Made by a program: the position numbers and the translations under genes
Assembly (NCBI RefSeq): GCF_042219855.1
Contig: NZ_JBHJHP010000003.1
Span: 248,001-312,000, forward strand
DNA from: JBHJHP01 sp042219855
GTDB taxonomy: Bacteria > Bacteroidota > Bacteroidia > Bacteroidales > UBA5342
Reading direction: 5' to 3'
Length of the DNA: 64,000 nt
Shown: positions 44,446 through 51,780 of the stretch, piece after piece
Numbering within the stretch: the stretch's first letter is position 1
Layout: every line of letters starts with the position of its first letter
Notes under the pieces: generated by a model
The model's input: only the letters and a program-made list of their open reading frames with translations
The model's database searches: none
What the model was told of the DNA's origin: nothing

Positions 44446-45390
44446 CTTTAATTCTTCATGATATGATTTTGACTCCTTTAATTTACCATCTTCATAGTAT
44501 TCGTATGATTCAACTAATTTTAAATTCATGCTTTTGTCAATAGCAATCATGCCAATTTCTTTGTCGTTCTCGTAAAAGGTTTTTATAATTTTATTTCCAT
44601 AATCATATATTTCAGTTGAATTAGTGCGGTGTTCATCATTAAAATCACTAATACCCAAATCAATAGTGTCATTATGAGAATCCAAGGAATAGAAGTCAGG
44701 ATAAATGCCTGATTTTGAATAATCATAGTATTTCATCTTTTCAGAAGCTTCAATGTCCTTAAAATAAATTGTATGCTTTTCCTTCATCAACCTATCAGCT
44801 TGATAATTAAAATTTATGGTATGTATTAGTTGGTTCTTTTTATTATATTGCTTTTGCATAAGACACGAATTACCGTTGTAATTGAATTTGTTAACATAAA
44901 TTGTTGTATCATACTTTCTATTTCTTCGAATTTGCAGTAAATCCTGATTAGTGTCAAAACTTGTCATTAATAATCTCGAAAAAATAGTTCTCTTTCCGTC
45001 AGGAAAATAGTTGTAGACCTCCCAAAAAATTGTATCATTTTCAGAATTTATTGAAATCGTACTAATCAAAGAATCATTTTTATCGTAATCATAGATTTTG
45101 ATAGTTGGTTTTTCGTCAAAGTCAGTTTGAGAGATCTCCTTAGTCAGCAATCCTCTTTCATTATATTCAAAGTCTATATGGGTTATCATGGAGTCAACAA
45201 CTTGTCCAAACATAATAGTGTATGTTTTCTCTGTTTGACCAGATAATTTATCAGAATCGTATTTGTAAAAATAGTGAGTGTTATTTGACAATTTTGAAGC
45301 ATTAAATATGAAATTTGCAACCTTTTCTTTTTGCTGTTTACAACCAATCAGAATAAAAATTCCAATAAGTAAAATCATGTTTCTTTTCAT
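44425..45390 (-). CDS. Lipoprotein with YD-like repeats, unknown function
   Basis: 321 aa from the ATG at 45390 (MKRNMILLIG). A lipobox (ILIGC, Cys17) predicts a lipoprotein. The body has repeated short units of the type 'FEYNERGLLTKE', 'YDYDKNDSLIS', 'NYFPDGKRTI' and 'YEYYEDGKLKESK', like isolated YD/MORN-like beta-hairpin repeats common in Bacteroidota surface lipoproteins. No enzymatic motif. It forms a single-gene unit with perfectly complementary 9-nt end boxes. Confidence 0.72.
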   Translation of the reverse strand: MKRNMILLIGIFILIGCKQQKEKVANFIFNASKLSNNTHYFYKYDSDKLSGQTEKTYTIMFGQVVDSMITHIDFEYNERGLLTKEISQTDFDEKPTIKIYDYDKNDSLISTISINSENDTIFWEVYNYFPDGKRTIFSRLLMTSFDTNQDLLQIRRNRKYDTTIYVNKFNYNGNSCLMQKQYNKKNQLIHTINFNYQADRLMKEKHTIYFKDIEASEKMKYYDYSKSGIYPDFYSLDSHNDTIDLGISDFNDEHRTNSTEIYDYGNKIIKTFYENDKEIGMIAIDKSMNLKLVESYEYYEDGKLKESKSYHEELKHTNTRS

Positions 45391-45410
45391 GTACAAAGTT
45401 CTTTTTAATT

Positions 45411-45419
45411 CACACTAAC
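45411..45419 (-). repeat. Start box (GTTAGTGTG) of the lipoprotein unit
   Basis: A perfect 9-nt complement to the first nine bases of the site behind the same gene (44437-44445). To its right, ATCAATT/AATTGAT and GGTATATA/TATACC-type inverted repeats (about 45420-45465) suggest the rest of another boundary site, the rightmost in the window. Confidence 0.6.
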
Positions 45420-45559
45420 TGGTATATACCGATATTTATTAGGTATATCAATTCAAATTGATCGATAATGCTTAGCTTTTAACGGATTTATTTTTTTAAA
45501 GATAAGCAAAATCAGATGTCATTATTTGTTTGAACAGACACACGATAAGGTGAAGATTG

Positions 45560-45844
45560 TCAATAAAAAAACAGACGTTTTATTACCGCTTCGCCCTCCC
45601 GGTCACATTCAGCATAATGGATAGGATATACAGCAAAACTGCGAACACCATTTGGTGATTCAGCAGCTAATTGTTTAATATTCATCCTTAAAACCGGCGC
45701 AGGTATTTTCCCCGTTTTAAAAGTAATAAATAGTTTTTCATTTTCAATATTTTGTGCCTGAAAATTAAATTACTGTGTATTTCCCAATACGGGTTTAACT
45801 GCTTTAATTTTATTGAGATCCGGATGTAAAATTGTGTTGATTGC
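45560..45844 (-). pseudogene. Gene remnant with an internal stop
   Basis: A minus-strand frame reads INTILHPDLNKIKAVKPVL, meets a stop at codon 24 or so, then continues FNFQAQNIENEKLFITF and further to a stop at 45560. The protein-like composition on both sides of one stop codon points to a decayed gene; I do not recognise the family. The stretch 45845-46100 holds nothing further. Confidence 0.45.
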
Positions 45845-46101
45845 TTAAGTTCACCATGCGAAGTATGGCAACATTATATCCGTATTATAAAGAACAAGGG
45901 GAAATATTGAAATGAAGGTAGGCGACGATAACCAGGCTGCCATAATGGTGTCTTTCTATAAAATTATGGGTTCAAAATTGGGTTTAAAACATAAATGCCC
46001 CTTAAAATTAAATCATGACAGATGGGTATGCCGGATTCAAATGTAGAATACTTTGCTGTTTGGGTTGCCGGTTATCGGGGAAATTTGGTTGCTAAAAATA
46101 C

Positions 46102-46134
46102 AAAAGCCTGTAAATTAAAAATTTACAGGCTTTT
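46102..46134 (-). terminator. Intrinsic terminator of tRNA-Asp
   Basis: A perfect 15-bp stem, AAAAGCCTGTAAATT with AATTTACAGGCTTTT, loop of 3 nt, directly after the tRNA on the minus strand, followed by TGTATTTTT. Confidence 0.88.
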
Positions 46135-46137
46135 GAG

Positions 46138-46211
46138 CGGTCTGGACGGGACTCGAACCCGCGACCCCATGCGTGACAGGCATGTATTCTAACCAACTGA
46201 ACTACCAGACC
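46138..46211 (-). tRNA. tRNA-Asp (GTC)
   Basis: 74 nt without an encoded CCA. Acceptor arms GGTCTGG/CCAGACC, discriminator G, D-loop AGTTGGTTAGA, anticodon stem CATGC/GCATG around CTGTCAC (anticodon GTC), T arm with GGGTTCGAGTCCC. All four arms pair properly. It stands alone, 720 bp from the rightmost cassette-like box. Confidence 0.97.
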
Positions 46212-46364
46212 TTAAAATTTTGATCAATCGCTGTATTGATCAGCCTTAATTGTCAAAGGCGGTGCAAATATACAACAAGAATTTATTTTTGCAATGGTTC
46301 AAAAAAAAAAATCAAAACTTTTTTCAAAATGAAAGGAGTCGTACTGAAATTTGCCCGCAGGCAC

Positions 46365-46449
46365 AAAAAAATTAAGGGGTGGTGGCCCACCCCTTAACCA
46401 TAACCTATTAACCTAATATAACCTTATGAAAAAGCCTAATTGTGCTTTT
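46365..46449 (-). ncRNA. Candidate small RNA B with its own promoter and terminator
   Basis: On the minus strand a -7 box TATCTTTG (46463-46456) precedes a predicted transcript that runs through TTTTTCATAAGGTTATATT, AGGTTAATAGGTTATGG and an 11-bp perfect hairpin TTAAGGGGTGG/CCACCCCTTAA (46372-46397) with a 7-T tail. The layout and the U-rich/CATA/AGGTTA segment repeat those of unit A at 2105-2184. It contains several GGTTA copies and no open frame of note on this strand. Confidence 0.55.
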
Positions 46450-46752
46450 GCTCTACAAAGATAAAGGATGATTGCGTTAAAAAATAATCATTCATTTTAA
46501 TAATTATTAATTTGTGTTTTTCGGTTAATATTTCTGAGTTTCCCCGTTTAAATAGATCCTCCAGCTCCATATGAACCGGAAGTACTGTCATTCTTAGGGT
46601 AGTAAAATGAAGTGAAGTACTTTAGGTAATACTGTTTTTTAGCCGAACCATGATATTTAATCCCTGCAGCAGGAATTTTGTTAATAAGTATGCAGAAACG
46701 ATTTTGTCATCCAACTGCAGAGGTATTAAATTTGAGGTTTTAAACCTGTATA

Positions 46753-49029
46753 GTGAAAGATTTTTTAAACGAATTAAACAGTGCTCAGAAGGATGCAGTT
46801 GTAAATACTGATGGTCCGTCCCTGGTATTGGCCGGAGCCGGTTCAGGAAAGACAAGGGTACTGACGTATCGCATAGCCAACCTCCTGGATAAAGGCATTC
46901 ATCCCGGTTCAGTGCTGGCCCTTACATTTACCAATAAGGCTGCAAGGGAGATGAAGGATCGTATTGCCAGAATCGCCGGTTACCAGGTCGCCCGTTATTT
47001 GTGGATGGGAACATTTCATTCGGTCTTCTCAAGAATATTGCGAAAAGAGAGTGAGCTTCTGGGGTTTCCGGCTACTTTTACAATTTACGATACCGCCGAT
47101 TCAAAATCTCTCATTAAAACCATTATAAAGGAATTAAAACTCGATGATAAAGTCTATAAGCCTGGCTATGTGCAATCCAGGATTTCGCTGGCCAAAAATA
47201 ATTTAATAACGCCGGCATCTTACGAGTCCAATGCCCAGCTGGTTCAGACAGATGGCATGAATAAAATGCCGCAGATCAGTTTGATATATAAAATTTATGC
47301 GAACCGGTGCAAAAGGGCAGGAGCCATGGATTTTGATGATCTGTTGCTTTTTACCAATATCCTTTTCAGGGATCATCCCGAGGCCCTGGCAAAATACCAG
47401 GATCAGTTCAGGTATGTGCTTGTGGATGAGTATCAGGATACCAATATGGCTCAGTATCTCATTATTAAGAAGCTGTCGGAAAAACACCGGAATATCTGTG
47501 TGGTTGGTGATGATGCACAAAGTATTTACAGTTTTCGCGGAGCCAAAGTGGATAACATATTAAGGTTTCCAAAAGATTTTCCCGGGTGTAAGGTGTATAA
47601 GCTGGAACAAAATTACAGATCAACCCAAACTATTGTGTTGGCCGCAAACAGCCTCATCGACAAAAATAAAGAGCAGTATAAAAAGAATATATTCTCTGAA
47701 AACGACGCAGGGAGCAAGATCAATTTTATCAACGCCTACAGTGATGTCGAAGAAGGCGTATTGGTGGTGAACCGTTTGAATGAGCTTCGACTGCGCGATC
47801 ATTTCGATTATCAGGATTTTGCCATTCTGTATCGCACGAATGCACAGTCGAGGGTGTTTGAAGAGGCACTGAGAAAACGAAATGTTCCGTATAAAATTTA
47901 CGGAGGCCTTTCGTTTTATCAGCGGAAGGAAATTAAAGACCTGCTCGCGTATTTCCGGCTGATCATCAATCCGGCAGATGATGAAGCCTTGAAACGGGTG
48001 ATTAATTTTCCGGCCAGGGGAATCGGGAAAACAACCCTTGATAAGTTAACAGATCTGGTTGCCCTTAATCAGGAACCCATGTTAAAGGTTTGTCTTGATC
48101 CTTTGCGGTATAACCTGAACGTTAACTCCGGTACGGCCAATAAACTGATCCGGTTCGGAAACCTGATCGTACAGATGAGAACGGTGGCCGAAGAAGGAAA
48201 TGCTTACGAGTTGGCATATGAGGTAGCGCACAAATCCGGATTGGTAAAGGAACTCAAATCGGATAATTCACCTGAAAGCGTAAGCCGGCTTGAGAACATT
48301 GAAGAACTGTTGAACGCCATCAGGGATTTTACAGATTCTGCACGCGAGGAAGGAACAACTGACAGCATGGAGTATTTTCTGCAGGAAGTGTCACTTCTGA
48401 CGGATCAGGATAGTGAGAAGGAAGAAGACCGGAATAAGGTAACCTTAATGACAGTTCATGCTTCTAAAGGGCTTGAGTTTAAGAATGTGTTTGTTACCGG
48501 CCTTGAAGAGGAACTGTTTCCCTCTGCCAGAGCTATGGATAATCCAAAGGACATGGAGGAGGAGCGACGCTTGTTTTATGTGGCGGTAACCCGGGCCGAA
48601 GTTAACTGCACGGTATCTTATGCAAAATCCCGGTACCGCTACGGAACACCTGTTTTTTGTAAACCGAGCAGGTTCTTAAAAGATATTGACCTTGAGTATT
48701 ATGATAATCCGCAGTCTGTTAGTCTGTTGCTTGGGAACGGTTCTTTGGGTTCGGCCCGGGCCGGAAAGGCAAACTTTGTGAACAGACGGAAGACGGAATC
48801 TGCCGTTGGTGCACGTTTCAGAAAACCGGAAAACAAGACACCCGTAAGGGATGCAGCAGATTTTAAGGCTGATCCGGTTGATAAGATCCGAAGCGGAGAC
48901 ATGGTGGAACATATCCGGTTCGGGAAAGGCACTGTTGTTAGTTTGCAGGGTGAAAAAGCTGTTGTTGACTTCGAAACTGCAGGTAAAAAAACCTTGCTAC
49001 TTAAATTTGCAAGGTTAAAAATATTATAA
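46753..49029 (+). CDS. uvrD: UvrD/PcrA-family DNA helicase
   Basis: 758 aa, superfamily 1A 3'-5' helicase for nucleotide-excision and mismatch repair and replication-fork maintenance. The start is GTG (46753). Walker A is GAGSGKT at 28-34; motif Ia is ALTFTNKAAREM, motif II VDEYQDTN, motif III GDDAQSIYSFRGA, motif IV LEQNYRST, motif V MTVHASKGLEF and motif VI YVAVTRAE. A C-terminal Tudor-like tail (HIRFGKGTVVSLQGEKAVVDF) is typical of PcrA. Convergent with the glycogen operon. Confidence 0.94.
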   Translation: MKDFLNELNSAQKDAVVNTDGPSLVLAGAGSGKTRVLTYRIANLLDKGIHPGSVLALTFTNKAAREMKDRIARIAGYQVARYLWMGTFHSVFSRILRKESELLGFPATFTIYDTADSKSLIKTIIKELKLDDKVYKPGYVQSRISLAKNNLITPASYESNAQLVQTDGMNKMPQISLIYKIYANRCKRAGAMDFDDLLLFTNILFRDHPEALAKYQDQFRYVLVDEYQDTNMAQYLIIKKLSEKHRNICVVGDDAQSIYSFRGAKVDNILRFPKDFPGCKVYKLEQNYRSTQTIVLAANSLIDKNKEQYKKNIFSENDAGSKINFINAYSDVEEGVLVVNRLNELRLRDHFDYQDFAILYRTNAQSRVFEEALRKRNVPYKIYGGLSFYQRKEIKDLLAYFRLIINPADDEALKRVINFPARGIGKTTLDKLTDLVALNQEPMLKVCLDPLRYNLNVNSGTANKLIRFGNLIVQMRTVAEEGNAYELAYEVAHKSGLVKELKSDNSPESVSRLENIEELLNAIRDFTDSAREEGTTDSMEYFLQEVSLLTDQDSEKEEDRNKVTLMTVHASKGLEFKNVFVTGLEEELFPSARAMDNPKDMEEERRLFYVAVTRAEVNCTVSYAKSRYRYGTPVFCKPSRFLKDIDLEYYDNPQSVSLLLGNGSLGSARAGKANFVNRRKTESAVGARFRKPENKTPVRDAADFKADPVDKIRSGDMVEHIRFGKGTVVSLQGEKAVVDFETAGKKTLLLKFARLKIL
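48984..49016 (-). terminator. Terminator of the glycogen operon, inside the 3' end of uvrD
   Basis: On the minus strand AACCTTGC and GCAAGGTT (49016-49009 and 48997-48990) form an 8-bp stem followed by seven T. It lies 35 bp past the GH57 stop and within the last 15 codons of the convergent uvrD gene, so the same bases serve as terminator and coding sequence. Confidence 0.65.
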
Positions 49030-49050
49030 ACACTATTTTTAGCTCAATTT

Positions 49051-50481
49051 TTATTTTTTGCCTTTTGTTTTAGGTGTCGTCTTTGGTTTTGCAGCTGATT
49101 TAGCTTTTGTGGTTTTCGTTGCTGTTGATTTTGGCGCAGATTTCACAGCAGCCGGTTTTGTTGCAATTGCCTTTTTTACAGCCGGTTTAACTTCGCTTCT
49201 GGCTTCAATCTTGGTCTGAACGGATTTTAACTGTTTCCTGGTCTCTTCCAGTTCTTTTTCGAGTGAGGCAATCTTTAGCGTTTTTTCATCCATCCCTTTT
49301 GTTGCTTCCTTCAATTGCAGTTCAAAGTCGCTGAGCACATTCATATAGTTCATGAAGGCATCGTAAGGTGAATCATAAGGATTGAAATAGGCGTGAACCT
49401 CACCATCAGAGAAGAACTTGGTACACATGTAATAAAAATGGTCGCTGCACTGCAGATACTGCCAGTTCTTTTTCAACACAAAATCATCTACCTTGTCGAC
49501 CAGATGTTTCAGTTTGTAGAGTTTATTAAAGGCTTCATCCTGCAGCTCATTTCCTAACCACGCAGTTAAATCTCTCTCTTCATCTGCCCATGAAATAGGA
49601 TACGGAACATGAATGGCAGAAATCGGATTGAACGATTTGGCTACTTCAGAAGGTGTTGCAAATTTGAATTTATTTTTAATTGCTACCTCGGGCAGGGATT
49701 TTATAAAATCAAATATGCCTGTATCCGATTTCTGGTGTTCACCAAATGTTTCATAGTCCATAAATATATTAAAGACTTCCTCTTTACTATCGTGTGAATT
49801 TATCCACCCAACATATTTATCTGCAGTTAACGGATATTCACTCCAGGCAGAATTTGAAAAGCGGAAGGCTATGTCATCACTCAGTTTATAATTTCTGAGC
49901 AGCACCTTAAGTTTTGGATTGAGACTGTTGCAGTACATAAAATTCGGACTTTTCCATCCCAATACATGTTTTGCACCTTCCGTCAGCATAGCTTTAAAAC
50001 CAAGTTCAGAAATGGTAAGACCCATTTCATCCGAATAGATGAGTTCGGTATTTCTGAATACAGTTGGTTTTTGTCCGAATAATTCTTCTATTTTTTCACT
50101 GTGTTTTTCTATTTGCTGCTTAAAGCCGCTTTTTGTTTTTAAGGCAGCCAGTGAATGGGCGTATGTTTCAGCCAGGAATTCAACCTGACCCGTGGCTGCC
50201 AGTTCTTTAAAACTTTCCAGCACTTCGGGAGCGTACAATTCAAAATGCTCCAGGGCAAGACCTGAAATGGAGTAGGCCACCTTAAACGCACCTTTGTGTT
50301 TTTTTATTAAGCTAAGGATTAATTTATTTGCCGGGAGATATGAGTTGCCGGCTACCTTTGTTGTTATAGATTCATTGGTGTAGTCATCATAGTAGTAATG
50401 ATCGTTACCAATATCGAAAAAACGATACCTTTTTAATCTGAAAGGTTGGTGAACCTGGAAATAGAAACAAATCGTTTTCAT
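49051..50481 (-). CDS. GH57-family alpha-amylase/glucanotransferase
   Basis: 476 aa. Glycoside hydrolase 57 fold from residue 1 to about 300, with the GH57 region 1 HQPFR (11-15), the catalytic Glu in FRNTELIYSDEMG (about 143-155) and the Asp region FMDYETFGEH (about 240-249). It acts on alpha-glucans, fitting the operon with glycogen synthase and debranching enzyme. Residues about 390-430 form a coiled coil (EATKGMDEKTLKIASLEKEL) and the last 45 are a Lys/Ala/Thr-rich low-complexity tail, which is unusual for GH57. Cytoplasmic. 6 bp downstream of the synthase gene. Confidence 0.9.
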   Translation of the reverse strand: MKTICFYFQVHQPFRLKRYRFFDIGNDHYYYDDYTNESITTKVAGNSYLPANKLILSLIKKHKGAFKVAYSISGLALEHFELYAPEVLESFKELAATGQVEFLAETYAHSLAALKTKSGFKQQIEKHSEKIEELFGQKPTVFRNTELIYSDEMGLTISELGFKAMLTEGAKHVLGWKSPNFMYCNSLNPKLKVLLRNYKLSDDIAFRFSNSAWSEYPLTADKYVGWINSHDSKEEVFNIFMDYETFGEHQKSDTGIFDFIKSLPEVAIKNKFKFATPSEVAKSFNPISAIHVPYPISWADEERDLTAWLGNELQDEAFNKLYKLKHLVDKVDDFVLKKNWQYLQCSDHFYYMCTKFFSDGEVHAYFNPYDSPYDAFMNYMNVLSDFELQLKEATKGMDEKTLKIASLEKELEETRKQLKSVQTKIEARSEVKPAVKKAIATKPAAVKSAPKSTATKTTKAKSAAKPKTTPKTKGKK

Positions 50482-50487
50482 ATAGGA

Positions 50488-51780
50488 TTATTTTGGACTG
50501 TAAACTGAGTTATATACTTCTCTAACCTTAAGCGCTGCATTTTCCCATTTAAGGTTATCCACTTCAATCCGCCCCATTTTTTTAAACATAGAACTTAAAG
50601 CAGGATATTTTAGTAACCCATAAATCATATCTGCTGTAGCATCAATATCCCAGTAGTCAACCTTAAAGGCATGAGTTAAAATTTCAGCCACGCCTGATTG
50701 CTTTGAAATAATGACGGGTACATTGGACTGCATTGCCTCAAGAGGCGAAATGCCAAAGGGTTCAGAAACGGATGGCATGATGTACACATCACTGACTTTA
50801 AGCATCTCAAATACCTGATCTCCTTTCAGAAAACCGGTAAAATGAAACCTGTCAGCAATTTTGCGTGTTGCAGCCATCGAGATCATTTTTCTCATCATAT
50901 CGCCGGAACCTGCCATAACAAATCTTACATTGTTCATCTTCTGTAAAACTCTGTAAGCAGCTTCAACAAAATATTCCGGGCCTTTTTGCATGGTGATCCT
51001 GCCTAAAAAGGTAACCACTTTATCATCAATACCCTTCTTGATTTTTAATTTGTCGATGTTGCTTATTGGCTCAACAGCATTGTATACTGTTGTTACTTTT
51101 GCCGGGTCAACAAAGTATTTTTCTATAACTGTGTTACGGGTTAGATTACTCACTGAGATGATTTTGTCGGCATAATCCATCCCTTCCTTTTCCATCCTGT
51201 AAACTTCAGGGTTTACATTCCCGCGACTCCGGTCAAAATCGGTGGCATGAACATGGATCACAAGTGGTTTGCCTGAAACCCTTTTTGCCGCCATACCCGC
51301 CGGATAAGCCAGCCAGTCATGCGCGTGAATCACGTCAAAATCGTAGTCGCGGGCAATGACTTCTGCTACCAGTGAATAATTATATATTTCTTCCAGAAGA
51401 TTGGCACCATATTTTCCACTGAATTCAATAGTGCCATCATCTTTAGTCTGTACTGTTTTATATTCTGTGGACACATTGTAGTCGAGAAGCTTCCAGTATT
51501 CGTCCGGATCAACATAAGGTACAATGCGGGACGAAACCTCGAGGTATTCAATCCGTGTATTGTTTTCTTTTATTTCAACTTTTGTCCTGGTAATCGGAAT
51601 TTTATTGGCCCCAATAAGGCTCATGCGTGATGTGTCCTCGTCGCCGTAGGCTTTTGGTACAACAAAGATTATATCAAGGTCTTTCTGTGCGGAAAGTCCT
51701 CGTGTTAATCCGTAGCTTGCTGTTCCCAGACCGCCTGATATATGGGGTGGAAATTCCCACCCAAACATGAGTACCTTCAT
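50488..51780 (-). CDS. Glycogen/starch synthase-type glycosyltransferase
   Basis: 430 aa GT-B glycosyltransferase. The N-terminal MFGWEFPPHISGGLGTASYG carries the GGLG nucleotide-sugar loop, and the C-terminal domain has the EPFGISPLEAM motif (E-x7-E) around residues 345-355. It elongates alpha-1,4-glucan from UDP- or ADP-glucose; the GT4 versus GT5 assignment needs a profile search. It overlaps the debranching gene upstream by 4 bp (ATGA). Confidence 0.88.
   Translation of the reverse strand: MKVLMFGWEFPPHISGGLGTASYGLTRGLSAQKDLDIIFVVPKAYGDEDTSRMSLIGANKIPITRTKVEIKENNTRIEYLEVSSRIVPYVDPDEYWKLLDYNVSTEYKTVQTKDDGTIEFSGKYGANLLEEIYNYSLVAEVIARDYDFDVIHAHDWLAYPAGMAAKRVSGKPLVIHVHATDFDRSRGNVNPEVYRMEKEGMDYADKIISVSNLTRNTVIEKYFVDPAKVTTVYNAVEPISNIDKLKIKKGIDDKVVTFLGRITMQKGPEYFVEAAYRVLQKMNNVRFVMAGSGDMMRKMISMAATRKIADRFHFTGFLKGDQVFEMLKVSDVYIMPSVSEPFGISPLEAMQSNVPVIISKQSGVAEILTHAFKVDYWDIDATADMIYGLLKYPALSSMFKKMGRIEVDNLKWENAALKVREVYNSVYSPK

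Noticed and set aside
29335..45419. Integrase, transposase or phage genes that could mobilise the region
   Set aside because: I checked each protein in the interval and found no recombinase or phage structural gene; the mobility claim rests only on boundary sequences.
46221..46242. Inverted repeat TGATCAAT/ATTGATCA upstream of tRNA-Asp
   Set aside because: Short and A/T-rich; no T run and no neighbour that would make it meaningful.
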